Source: Anaerozeibacter quisquiliarum (GTDB taxonomy: Bacteria; Bacillota; Clostridia; Christensenellales; Aristaeellaceae). From it: 16,435 nucleotides of DNA. Below are positions 1 through 6,768 of this stretch, piece by piece. Location: assembly GCA_051162045.1 (NCBI GenBank), contig JBISDI010000056.1. One strand, 5' to 3'. Each line of letters starts with the position of its first letter. Position 1 is the stretch's first letter. The notes beneath the pieces are model-generated. The model did no database searches. It saw nothing but the letters and a program-made list of their open reading frames with translations, and was not told where the DNA came from. Position numbers and translations under genes: made by a program.

Positions 1-61
1 GTATTTATATCAACCAATGTCCCTCTAGACATCAATACCGGCATTAGTTGGTGCAAAGAAA

Positions 62-86
62 CTCGCCGGTTGCGGCGGGCTTTTTT
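62..86. terminator. Probable bidirectional rho-independent terminator
   Basis: Arms at 62-68 and 73-79 form a 7-bp GC-rich stem (one G-T wobble) around a 4-nt loop. On the plus strand it is followed by C and then six T's (81-86), a classic terminator for a plus-strand gene entering from the left. On the minus strand the stem is followed by TTTCTTT (positions 61 down to about 55), so it could also be a second stop for the alpha operon. The plus-strand gene is outside the window; bases 1-60 show no recognisable coding end. Confidence 0.75.
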
Positions 87-205
87 GTATCCCTGCGAAT
101 TTGCCATGAAACACCGGCCTTTTGCCGCGTATTTGCAGGAGTGCGCCGGCGGGCTCACAGGCCGCCTGATGGATACGGGCATGGTTGAGATTGGTATGGC
201 AAAGA

Positions 206-239
206 CAGCCGGGCTGCCGCTTGCGCGGCAGCCCGGCTG
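206..239 (-). terminator. Terminator after rplQ (end of the alpha operon)
   Basis: A perfect 15-bp inverted repeat, arms 206-220 and 225-239, closes on a GCAA (GNRA-type) tetraloop when read on the minus strand. It lies 36 nt after the rplQ stop codon. The following minus-strand bases are TCTTTG, a short interrupted U-tract, so termination may be helped by the second hairpin at 62-79. The 120 bases between the two hairpins hold only a weak 9-bp stem (92-100 with 131-139) and no convincing gene. Confidence 0.7.
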
Positions 240-275
240 CTGTATAGGGTACGTCGGTGTGCTCTTAAAAGCCGA

Positions 276-785
276 TCAAACCAGCTCCAGGATCACCATT
301 TCGGCGCCGTCGCCGCGGCGGGGGCCCTTCTTGACGATGCGGGTGTAGCCGCCGCCGGTGCCCTTTTCGGCTGCGCGGGCCTTGTACTTGGGGCCCAGCT
401 CGCGCATCAGCTTCTCGACCACCGGGTGCTTGACCTGGCGCGTGCGGGCCATATACTCCTTGCGGGTCTCGTCCTGCTCGCGCGCGGCGGGAACCTCGTA
501 CAGGTAGCTCATCATGCGGCGGCGCGCGGCCAGCTTGGTGGGCTGGTCATTGGCCACCTCGAGCACCACGATCTGCCCCTTCTCGTTGTTGGTATTCTTG
601 GTGACGGTCACCGTATTGTCACACTCGCGGGCGGCCAGCGTGATCAGCTTCTCGGCGACGGCGCTGACCTCTTTCGCGCGCGCAAGCGTCGTCTCGATGC
701 GGCCGTTCCAGATCAGGCCCGTCACCTGATTGCGCAAAAGCGCCTTGCGCTGGTCGGCCGGCCTACCCAACTTGCGATTGGCCAT
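276..785 (-). CDS. rplQ: 50S ribosomal protein L17, enlarged form
   Basis: Large-subunit protein L17, which sits near the exit region of the 50S particle. The N-terminus (RKLGRPADQRKALLRNQVT) and the C-terminal GGYTRIVKKGPRRGDGAEM block are diagnostic. It has 169 residues against roughly 110-125 in most bacteria. The excess is internal: about 30 residues around 52-85 (TVTVTKNTNNEKG then IVVLEVANDQP) and a longer basic segment around 97-135. The start has AAGGAGG 10 nt upstream. It is the last gene of the cluster, 62 nt after rpoA, where a weak 5-bp hairpin (822-837) and a run of seven G's (841-847) lie. No ecf transporter genes, common after rplQ in bacilli, follow. Confidence 0.97.
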   Translation of the reverse strand: MANRKLGRPADQRKALLRNQVTGLIWNGRIETTLARAKEVSAVAEKLITLAARECDNTVTVTKNTNNEKGQIVVLEVANDQPTKLAARRRMMSYLYEVPAAREQDETRKEYMARTRQVKHPVVEKLMRELGPKYKARAAEKGTGGGYTRIVKKGPRRGDGAEMVILELV

Positions 786-847
786 GGTAGTTCGTCCTCC
801 TTATCATGAATGGCAACCACGCCCGCTCGAACGCGGGAGTGGGGGGG

Positions 848-1816
848 TTACTCGTCGCTCGCCTTGAGCGCCAAGCCCAGCGCCTGCAGCTTCTGCTCCA
901 CTTCCTCGAGCGATTTCTTGCCGAGGTTGCGGACCTTCATCATGTCCTCCTGGTTGCGCTGTACGAGCTCGGCCACCGTGTTGATGCCGGCGCGCTTGAG
1001 ACAGTTGAACGCTCTGACGCTCAGGTCGAGCTCCTCGATGGTCATCTCAAGCACCTTTTCCTTCGAGTTGTCCTCGGGCTCGTTGAAGTCCACGCGCACC
1101 ACGTTGACCGTCAGGTCGATGAACAGGCGCATGTTGTTAGTCAGGATTTGAGCCGCCGAGGCCAGCGCCTCCTTGGGCAAGATGCTGCCGTTGGTCCAGA
1201 CCTCGATCGTGAGCTTGTCGTAGTCGGTGATCTGACCGCGGCGCGTGTCCTCGACCGAGTAGCTCACCTTGCGGATGGGCGTATAGATCGAGTCCATCGG
1301 AATGACCCCGATCGCCAGGCCCGCGCCCTTGTTGCGCTCGCTCGCCAACTGCTTGTTGCGCTCGGCCGACACATAGCCGCGGCCTTTATCGAGCGTAATC
1401 TGCATCTGCAGGCGCGCCCCCTCGGTCAGCGTCGCAATGTGCAGGTCGGGGTTGACAATCTCCACCTCTTCGTCGCACACGATGTCCGAGGCCTTGACCT
1501 CGCATGGCCCGTGCGCGTCCACCGTGAGCAGCTTTTGCTGATCGCTGAACAGCTTGGCCGACAGGTTTTTCAGGTTCAGGATGATCTCAGCCACATCTTC
1601 CTTGACGCCCGACACCGTAGAAAACTCATGCTGGACGCCCTCGATGCGCACGCTGGTCACCGCCACGCCCGGCAGCGAGTTGAGCAGTACGCGCCTGAGC
1701 GCGTTGCCCAGCGTCTGGCCGAAGCCGCGTTCCAGCGGCTCGACCACAAACTTGCCGTAGCGGTTGTTCTCGCCAATCTCCACCCGTTCGATTCTGGGTT
1801 TTTCGATTTCGATCAT
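848..1816 (-). CDS. rpoA: DNA-directed RNA polymerase subunit alpha
   Basis: The alpha subunit dimerises to start assembly of RNA polymerase and contacts UP elements and activators through its C-terminal domain. The 322-residue length is normal. The N-terminal domain (about 1-230) carries the dimer motif GFGQTLGNALRRVLLNSLPG at about 31-50. An acidic linker follows at about 240-255. The C-terminal domain has the DNA-binding pattern LSVRAFNCLKRAGINTVAEL and then MMKVRNLGKKSLEEV. The start is set by GAGGAGGG just upstream. It follows rpsD by 65 nt and precedes rplQ, the standard end of the alpha operon, so polymerase and ribosome synthesis share one transcript. Confidence 0.99.
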   Translation of the reverse strand: MIEIEKPRIERVEIGENNRYGKFVVEPLERGFGQTLGNALRRVLLNSLPGVAVTSVRIEGVQHEFSTVSGVKEDVAEIILNLKNLSAKLFSDQQKLLTVDAHGPCEVKASDIVCDEEVEIVNPDLHIATLTEGARLQMQITLDKGRGYVSAERNKQLASERNKGAGLAIGVIPMDSIYTPIRKVSYSVEDTRRGQITDYDKLTIEVWTNGSILPKEALASAAQILTNNMRLFIDLTVNVVRVDFNEPEDNSKEKVLEMTIEELDLSVRAFNCLKRAGINTVAELVQRNQEDMMKVRNLGKKSLEEVEQKLQALGLALKASDE

Positions 1817-1881
1817 GTAGCTATCCCTCCTCTTTCGCGCGGAGTCCCGGTTGCATCCCTACAAGTCACGGAATGCATGGT

Positions 1882-2508
1882 TTAGCGGGAGTAACGCTCG
1901 ACAATCAGGTGCTCCTGGATCGTCAAATCGATATCGTCGCGCTGCGGCAGAGCGCTGACGGTCGCCTTGAGTTCGGCGGCATCAAGCGTAAGCCACTTGG
2001 GGATCACGCGGCCCGTGCCCTCGCGAAGCGCCTTGAATTTCTCCGTCTCGGCGCTCCTGGCGCGCACGGTGATGACGTCGTTTACGTCGATCAGATAAGA
2101 AGGAATGGAAACCTTCTTGCCGTTGACATTGATGTGGCCGTGGCGAACAAGCTGGCGGGCCTGGGGACGGCTGACGCCAAAGCCCAGGCGGTATACCACA
2201 TTGTCCAGCCGGCGCTCGAGGAGCTTCAACAGGTTCTCGCCCGTGATGCCGCTCTGCGTCTCGGCCTTCAGGAAGTAACGGTGGAACTGGGTCTCCATCA
2301 CGCCGTAGGTACGGCGGACCTTTTGCTTTTCACGAAGCTGCATGCCGTATTCGCTCTGCTTCCTCTGACGGGCCTGGCCGTGCTCGCCCGGCGGGGTGGG
2401 CCGGTTGCCCACGGCGCACTTGGGGCCGTAGCAGCGGTCGCCCTTGAGGAAGAGCTTGGTGCCCTCTCGACGGCACAGACGGCAAACGGAACCGGTATAT
2501 CTAGCCAT
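1882..2508 (-). CDS. rpsD: 30S ribosomal protein S4, zinc-binding form
   Basis: Primary 16S rRNA binding protein that nucleates 30S assembly and helps form the mRNA entry channel. It has 208 residues with an N-terminal zinc motif of Cys9, Cys12, Cys26 and Cys31, followed by the S4 RNA-binding fold (RRLDNVVYRLGF, then ARQLVRHGHINVNG). All four cysteines are present, so this is the C+ form. GGAGGT precedes the ATG. Its place between rpsK and rpoA is the usual clostridial arrangement; in Bacillus subtilis rpsD lies elsewhere. S4 autoregulates its own operon in several bacteria. No S4 target can be proven here, but the structured rpsM-rpsK gap upstream is a candidate. Confidence 0.98.
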   Translation of the reverse strand: MARYTGSVCRLCRREGTKLFLKGDRCYGPKCAVGNRPTPPGEHGQARQRKQSEYGMQLREKQKVRRTYGVMETQFHRYFLKAETQSGITGENLLKLLERRLDNVVYRLGFGVSRPQARQLVRHGHINVNGKKVSIPSYLIDVNDVITVRARSAETEKFKALREGTGRVIPKWLTLDAAELKATVSALPQRDDIDLTIQEHLIVERYSR

Positions 2509-2523
2509 GAATCAGTACCTCCA

Positions 2524-2922
2524 TTACACTCTTCTACGCTTGGGCGGACGGCATCCGTTGTGCGGAATGGGCGTCACGTCCTTGATCATGTTGACCTCCA
2601 GACCCGCCGCCTGCAGCGAGCGGATGGCGGCTTCGCGCCCGGAGCCCGGCCCCTTGACAAACACCTCAACCGACTTCAGGCCGTATTCCATCGCGGCCCG
2701 TGCGGCGGTCTCGGCGGCCGTCTGCGCGGCGAACGGCGTCGACTTCTTGCTGCCGCGGAAGCCCAGGCCGCCCGCGGAGGCCCAGCTCAGCGCGTTGCCT
2801 GCCGTGTCCGTGATCGTGACGATCGTATTGTTGAACGAAGAGCGGATGTGAGCGGCTCCGCGCTCGACGAGCTTCTTCTCACGGCGCTTGCGCGTCGTTT
2901 TTTTCAGCTTCGGCTTAGCCAT
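2524..2922 (-). CDS. rpsK: 30S ribosomal protein S11
   Basis: S11 forms part of the platform of the 30S subunit near the E-site mRNA. It has 132 residues. A basic N-terminal tail (KLKKTTRKRREKK) precedes the conserved core NNTIVTITDTAGNALSWASAG, and it ends with the hallmark PHNGCRPPKRRRV, including the Asn-Gly pair that is often deamidated to isoaspartate in this family. GAGGAGG precedes the ATG. It is separated from rpsM by 111 nt, the longest gap inside the operon, and from rpsD by 15 nt. Confidence 0.98.
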   Translation of the reverse strand: MAKPKLKKTTRKRREKKLVERGAAHIRSSFNNTIVTITDTAGNALSWASAGGLGFRGSKKSTPFAAQTAAETAARAAMEYGLKSVEVFVKGPGSGREAAIRSLQAAGLEVNMIKDVTPIPHNGCRPPKRRRV

Positions 2923-2944
2923 GGTGATTTCCTCCTCATCTTAG

Positions 2945-3024
2945 GGCATGAACCTATAAGCCCATGCCGGTTCCCCTGCGACTCACCCTCCGGCGCGCTG
3001 CGCCATCCAGCAGAGTCAATGGCG
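2945..3024 (-). promoter_or_regulatory. Structured rpsM-rpsK intercistronic region with alternative hairpins
   Basis: Three stems can be read by eye in this 111-nt gap. Stem 1 pairs 2945-2950 with 2963-2968. Stem 2 pairs 2980-2984 with 3013-3017 and encloses an inner stem of 2992-2996 with 3000-3004. Stem 3 pairs 3001-3006 with 3019-3024. Stems 2 and 3 share bases, so they exclude one another. No U-tract follows, so this is not an ordinary terminator, and I see no good -35/-10 pair. A role in translational regulation or mRNA processing is inference. Confidence 0.4.
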
Positions 3025-3033
3025 ATCCCTCAA

Positions 3034-3408
3034 TTACTTGGCCTTCTTCTTGCCCGCGACCTGCTTCTTCGGGCCCTTGCGGGTGCGCGCGTTCTGTTTG
3101 GTGTTCTGGCCGCGCACCGGCAGACCCCTGCGGTGCCTGAGGCCGCGGTAGCAGCCGATCTCCATCAGGCGCTTGATGTTCATCGATACTTCGCGGCGCA
3201 GGTCGCCCTCCACCTTCACGTTGTGGTCGATGTAGTCGCGCAGCTTGCCGACATCCGACTCGCTCAGATCCTTGACGCGGGTGTCGGGGTTGATGCCGGT
3301 CGCCTCGATGATGTCGGCGGCGATGTTTCGGCCGATGCCGTAGATATAGGTCAAAGCGGTCTCAATGCGCTTCTCCCTGGGAAGATCGACACCAGAGATA
3401 CGTGCCAT
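3034..3408 (-). CDS. rpsM: 30S ribosomal protein S13
   Basis: S13 sits at the head of the 30S subunit, contacts P-site tRNA and forms bridges with L5 of the large subunit. It has 124 residues. The N-terminus MARISGVDLPREKRIETAL and the helix-hairpin-helix segment TYIYGIGRNIAADI are typical. The C-terminal GLRHRRGLPVRGQNTKQNAR motif and lysine-rich tail reach toward the tRNA. GGAGGTG lies 9 nt before the ATG. It follows rpmJ by 55 nt, starting the rpsM-rpsK-rpsD-rpoA-rplQ set. Confidence 0.98.
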   Translation of the reverse strand: MARISGVDLPREKRIETALTYIYGIGRNIAADIIEATGINPDTRVKDLSESDVGKLRDYIDHNVKVEGDLRREVSMNIKRLMEIGCYRGLRHRRGLPVRGQNTKQNARTRKGPKKQVAGKKKAK

Positions 3409-3463
3409 CTAGATAAGCACCTCCAAATTCTTGACGCCCCGAGTAGGGCTGGTTGAATTGGTC

Positions 3464-3577
3464 CTAGCCCTGCTTCTGCTTGTGCTTGGGATTCTCGCAA
3501 ATCACCATCACGCGGCCCTTACGCCGGATGATCTTGCACTTTTCGCAGATCGGCTTGACGGACGGTCTCACTTTCAT
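3464..3577 (-). CDS. rpmJ: 50S ribosomal protein L36, zinc-binding form
   Basis: A 37-codon gene read directly from the bases: starts MKVRPSVKPICEKCK and ends ENPKHKQKQG before a TAG stop. It is the smallest 50S protein and helps organise 23S rRNA late in assembly. The zinc ligands Cys11, Cys14, Cys27 and His32 are all present (CX2C-X12-CX4H), so this is the zinc-containing paralogue type. AGGAGG precedes the ATG. It lies 25 nt after infA and 55 nt before rpsM, its conserved position. Confidence 0.96.
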   Translation of the reverse strand: MKVRPSVKPICEKCKIIRRKGRVMVICENPKHKQKQG

Positions 3578-3602
3578 CTTGCTCGCCTCCTGTTGATAAC
3601 AC

Positions 3603-3824
3603 TCAGCTCTTGCTGCGCCAGGTGATGCGACCCCTTGTCAGGTCGTAGGGCGACAGCTCGATGGTGACCTTGTCGCCGGGATAGATCCGAATGTAGTGCA
3701 TGCGCATCTTGCCCGACACATGCGCCAGCACCTTGTGTCCGTTGGACAGCTGTACTTCAAACATGGCGTTGGGATACGATTCGGTGACAACGCCTTCGAC
3801 TTCAATGACATCCGACTTGGACAA
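3603..3824 (-). CDS. infA: Translation initiation factor IF-1 (TTG start)
   Basis: IF-1 occupies the A site of the 30S subunit during initiation and works with IF-2 and IF-3. The product is 73 residues and one S1/OB-fold domain: SKSDVIEVEGVV, NAMFEVQL, NGHKVLAHVSGKMRMHYIRI, PGDKVTIELSPYDLTRGRI. Alignment with the usual M-A/S-K-x-D-V-I-E start places the first codon at 3824, where the bases read TTG. No ATG or GTG is available nearby, and GAGGAGG sits 9 nt upstream inside the end of the KOW gene. A longer reading to 3992 would only translate the KOW gene out of frame. It begins 4 nt after the KOW stop, so translation is probably coupled. Confidence 0.95.
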   Translation of the reverse strand: MSKSDVIEVEGVVTESYPNAMFEVQLSNGHKVLAHVSGKMRMHYIRIYPGDKVTIELSPYDLTRGRITWRSKS

Positions 3825-3828
3825 ACCC

Positions 3829-4098
3829 TCACCCCTCCTCTTCAGGCTCCGTGGCCTTGAGCGCCGAGCGTATCTCGTGATCCTCGGGCGCGCGGCCATC
3901 CGGCATGCGTTCCATCCGGTCCTTCGTAGCTTCAAGATGCTTGAGCTTCTTCTTCTTCGGACGATCGATCTTGCGCAGTTGACCGTCGGCAAGCGTCGCG
4001 AATTCTCCGTCCATCGCGATCACCACAAACCGCCGGCCGCGGTCCCGTCCGGCCCGCGAGCGCACGATACGGCCTGGCTCGACCCCGATTTTTGTCAT
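3829..4098 (-). CDS. Small KOW-domain RNA-binding protein (L14e/L6e/L27e-like)
   Basis: An 89-residue basic protein. Residues about 7-48 look like a KOW/SH3-like RNA-binding fold (EPGRIVRSRAGRDRGRRFVV, then DGQLRKIDRPKKKKLKHL), and the C-terminus is acidic (TEPEEEG). Genes of this kind, annotated as ribosomal protein L14e/L6e/L27e-like, occupy the map-infA interval in many Bacillota. The exact role is not established; ribosome or rRNA association is inferred from the fold and position. Its start overlaps the map stop by four bases (ATGA), and infA begins 4 nt after its own stop, so it is translated as part of a coupled map-KOW-infA chain. Confidence 0.85.
   Translation of the reverse strand: MTKIGVEPGRIVRSRAGRDRGRRFVVIAMDGEFATLADGQLRKIDRPKKKKLKHLEATKDRMERMPDGRAPEDHEIRSALKATEPEEEG
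3834..3840 (-). promoter_or_regulatory. Ribosome binding site that fixes the TTG start of infA
   Basis: GAGGAGG on the minus strand, inside the last codons of the KOW gene and 9 nt before the TTG at 3824. The strength and spacing of this site are the main reason to accept the non-AUG start. Confidence 0.7.
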
Positions 4099-4862
4099 CG
4101 CCCGGCCTCCCCGCGCCCTGAAAGCGTCAGAATTTCAGGTTCGCCACCCGTGATGGCGACGGTGTGCTCGTAGTGGCTGCACAAACTATGATCGTGCGTG
4201 ACCACCGTCCACCCGTCGTCTTTGACGTACACCGACCAACCTCCCATGGCCACCATGGGTTCGATGGCCAGCGTCATACCCGCCTTCAGGCGCACGCCCC
4301 GACCGGGGCTGCCGAAGTTGGGTACGCTCGGATCCTCGTGCATCTTCTGTCCGATGCCGTGCCCGCACAGATCGCGGATCACGCCGTATCCATGGGCCTC
4401 GGCGTGCTGCTGCACGGCGTGCGCGATGTCGCCCAGCCGGTTGCCCTCCACGGCCTGCGCGGCCGCCAGAAAGAAGCACTCCTCGGTCACCCGGATCAGT
4501 TTCTCGGCATCTGCGCCGATCGCGCCCACCGGCGCGGTGAACGCGCTGTCGGCCTGCCATCCGGAAAGGATCAGCCCGCAATCCACCGACAGGATCTGCC
4601 CATCTCGAAGGGGCGCGTCCGTGGGGAAGCCGTGCACCACCTGGTCGTCCGGCGAGGCGCAAATGGCGGCGGGAAAGCCGTTGTAGCCCTTGAAGGAAGG
4701 AATCGCGCCGGCGTCCCGGATCATCCGTTCGGCCATCTCGTCGAGCTTCTTCGTGGTCACGCCCGGCGCAATCTCGGCGCGAATCGCCTTCAGGATCTGT
4801 TCGAGCAGCCGGCCCGCCCGGCGCATCTTGGTAAGCTGCTCCGGCGTCTTGAGCGCGATCAT
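4095..4862 (-). CDS. map: Methionine aminopeptidase, type I
   Basis: Removes the initiator methionine from new proteins after deformylation, acting in the cytosol at the ribosome exit. It has 255 residues, typical of the short type Ia enzymes without an N-terminal zinc extension. The five metal ligands are visible: Asp94 (SVDCG), Asp105 (ADSAFT), His168 (GHGIGQ), Glu201 (AIEPM) and Glu232 (EHTVAIT). The substrate-site His77 (VVHGFP) and the HEDPSVPNFG loop are also present. The start codon overlaps the adk stop (ATGA), and its own stop overlaps the KOW start in the same way, so the three are translationally coupled. Confidence 0.98.
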   Translation of the reverse strand: MIALKTPEQLTKMRRAGRLLEQILKAIRAEIAPGVTTKKLDEMAERMIRDAGAIPSFKGYNGFPAAICASPDDQVVHGFPTDAPLRDGQILSVDCGLILSGWQADSAFTAPVGAIGADAEKLIRVTEECFFLAAAQAVEGNRLGDIAHAVQQHAEAHGYGVIRDLCGHGIGQKMHEDPSVPNFGSPGRGVRLKAGMTLAIEPMVAMGGWSVYVKDDGWTVVTHDHSLCSHYEHTVAITGGEPEILTLSGRGEAGR

Positions 4863-5488
4863 GTCCGCTTCTCCAGCGCCTTGAGGATGAGTTCGATCAC
4901 CGCTTCGGGCGTACCCGCGCCGTCCACGGTTCTGAGTTTGCCCTTGCCTCGATAGTAATCGGTCAGCGGCTCGGTCTCCTCATGGTAGACGGCGAGCCGG
5001 TGCCGGATGGTATCTTCCTGGTCGTCGGAACGGTGCGTGAGCGCGCCGCCGCAATCGGGACATTGGGTTTCACTCGCAAGCCTGGTGATGTGGAACGTGC
5101 CCTTGCACTGGGCGCACACCCGGCGCCCGGTCAGGCGCTTCACCAGGAAGGCGTCGTCGACCGCGATGTCGATCACAGCGTCCGGCGCTTCGATGGCTTC
5201 CAACGCCTCGGCCTGCAATACCGTCCGGGGGAACCCGTCCAGTATGTAGCCGCCCATGCCTCCGTCCGCCTTCAGCCGTTCATCGACCATCTCGATCACG
5301 AGGGCGCCGGGAACCAGCGCGCCCGCGTCGACAAATGCCTTGGCCTTGAGGCCGGCTTGCGTTCCTGACTGGATGGCCTGGCGGAGCATGTCGCCGGTCG
5401 AGAGATGCGTAAGCGCAAGCTCCTGCGCCAACTTGGCCGCCGCCGTGCCTTTGCCCGCGCCCGGGGGGCCCAACAATACCAACTTCAT
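4859..5488 (-). CDS. adk: Adenylate kinase with zinc-type lid
   Basis: Interconverts ATP + AMP and 2 ADP in the cytosol. The Walker A loop GPPGAGKGT is at residues 7-15 and DGFPRT at 84-89. The long-form LID carries four cysteines (125, 128, 143, 146), so it should bind structural zinc as in Gram-positive enzymes. An upstream in-frame ATG at 5500 exists, but I chose 5488: it gives the canonical MKLVLLGPPG start, and GGAG lies 6 nt before it, while the upstream ATG has no good site. That gives 209 residues. It follows secY by 13 nt and overlaps map by four bases. Grouping with secY and map is conserved. Confidence 0.97.
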   Translation of the reverse strand: MKLVLLGPPGAGKGTAAAKLAQELALTHLSTGDMLRQAIQSGTQAGLKAKAFVDAGALVPGALVIEMVDERLKADGGMGGYILDGFPRTVLQAEALEAIEAPDAVIDIAVDDAFLVKRLTGRRVCAQCKGTFHITRLASETQCPDCGGALTHRSDDQEDTIRHRLAVYHEETEPLTDYYRGKGKLRTVDGAGTPEAVIELILKALEKRT

Positions 5489-5501
5489 ACGCGTCTCCAT
5501 C

Positions 5502-6767
5502 CTATTTCAGGAAGCCCTTGTAGTGGCGCATGAGCATCTGGCTCTCGAGCTGGCGCGTGGTCTCCATGGCGACGCTCACCGCGATCAGCAGCGAGGACGC
5601 CGCAAACGGCAGGCGCAACCCGGCCAGGCCGCTCATCAGCGTCGGGATCGTGGCCAGCAGCGCCAGGAACAGCGCGCCGAACAGCGTGATGCGCCGGGAA
5701 ATCCGGCTCAGGTGGTCGGCGGTCGGACGGCCCTGGCGGATGCCGGGGATCATGCCGCCGTTGTTCTGCACGTTCTTGGCGATGTCCATCGGGTTAAAGG
5801 TGATCGACGAGTAGAAGAACGTAAACCCGATGATTAGCAGCGCGAAGATCAACTGGTACCAGATGCCGGTGTAGCTCACGTGGGCGGCCCACCACTGCTG
5901 CGCCGAGCTGTTCGGGAAGAACGCCAGGATCGTCGCAGGGAACTGCATGATCGCCGAGGCGAAGATCAGCGGCAGCACGCCGCTGGCGTTGATGCGCAGC
6001 GGGATGTGCGTCGACTGGCCGCCGTACATCTTGCGGCCCACCATGCGCTTGGCGTACTGCACCGGGATGCGGCGTTCGCCCTTCTCAATGAACACGACCG
6101 CGACGATCAGCACCAGCCCCAGCACGACCACGCCCAGAGAGGTCAGCACCATGCCGACCGTAAACCCGCCGGGGGTGAACATGGTGCGTACGGCGCTCGC
6201 CACCGCTTGCGCGATGTTGGACACGATGCCCGCGAAGATCAAGAGAGAAATGCCGTTGCCCAGGCCGTTCTCGGTGATGCGTTCGCCGATCCACATGGCC
6301 AGCGCCGTGCCGGCCGCCAGGCAGAAGCCGATCGTCATGTAGGACAAGAGGCCGCCCTGGGAAGAAGCGCCCAGGCCCATCGACAGCGCGACCGCCTGGA
6401 CAAAGCCCAGGCCCACGGTGACGTAGCGGGTGTACTGCGCGATCTTCTTCTGGCCTTCCTCGCCTTCCTTCTGCATTTCCTCGAGCCGCGGAATCGCGAC
6501 GGTTAAGAGCTGCATGATGATCGACGAGTTGATGTAGGGCGTGATGCCCATGGCCATGATGTTGAACTCCGCCATGTTGGAACCGGTCATGGCGTTGATG
6601 AAGTCAAGCAGCGGTATGCCCTGAATGGCCTGCTGCACGCGCGCCAGGTTGATGCCCGGCGTAGGCACGAAGCTCAGCAGACGATACACCAGCAGCATAC
6701 CGATGGTGTACAGGATCTTCTTGCGCAGTTCCGCGATCTTCCACGCGTTTTTCAGCGTCGTCCACAC
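5502..6767 (-). CDS. secY: Protein translocase subunit SecY
   Basis: The channel subunit of the SecYEG translocon in the cytoplasmic membrane. It has 421 residues and about ten hydrophobic segments by eye, beginning near residues 18-35 and 67-90. Family signatures are GERITENGLGNGISLLIF (161-178), the cytosolic loop GERRIPVQYAKR (230-241) and the SecA/ribosome contact loop GMIPGIRQGRPTADHL (338-353). The start is GTG, giving MWTTLKNAWKIAELRKK, which matches the usual amphipathic N-terminus. It begins 1 nt after the rplO stop with GAGGTG upstream, so it is coupled to L15 synthesis. Its place between rplO and adk is standard for the spc segment. Confidence 0.98.
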   Translation of the reverse strand: MWTTLKNAWKIAELRKKILYTIGMLLVYRLLSFVPTPGINLARVQQAIQGIPLLDFINAMTGSNMAEFNIMAMGITPYINSSIIMQLLTVAIPRLEEMQKEGEEGQKKIAQYTRYVTVGLGFVQAVALSMGLGASSQGGLLSYMTIGFCLAAGTALAMWIGERITENGLGNGISLLIFAGIVSNIAQAVASAVRTMFTPGGFTVGMVLTSLGVVVLGLVLIVAVVFIEKGERRIPVQYAKRMVGRKMYGGQSTHIPLRINASGVLPLIFASAIMQFPATILAFFPNSSAQQWWAAHVSYTGIWYQLIFALLIIGFTFFYSSITFNPMDIAKNVQNNGGMIPGIRQGRPTADHLSRISRRITLFGALFLALLATIPTLMSGLAGLRLPFAASSLLIAVSVAMETTRQLESQMLMRHYKGFLK

Positions 6768-6768
6768 G

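Noticed and set aside
70..348. A 92-codon plus-strand open frame at the left end
   Set aside because: It runs through a terminator hairpin and into the antisense of rplQ, and the first codons fall in the terminator stem.
841..847. Run of seven G's before the rpoA stop as a sign of frameshift or error
   Set aside because: It lies outside the coding sequence, just past the rpoA stop, and the alpha C-terminal domain ends normally.
806..1885. A 359-codon plus-strand open frame across rpoA
   Set aside because: Antisense to rpoA, histidine/arginine/leucine-rich, no family resemblance.
1873..3456. A 527-codon plus-strand open frame across rpsD, rpsK and rpsM
   Set aside because: It lies antisense to three clear ribosomal genes, has low-complexity Ala/Arg/Leu/His content, and results from GC-rich third positions leaving no stops on the opposite strand.
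3825..3992. N-terminal extension of infA to 129 residues
   Set aside because: The added residues are the KOW gene read in another frame and match nothing in IF-1, which is normally about 72 residues.
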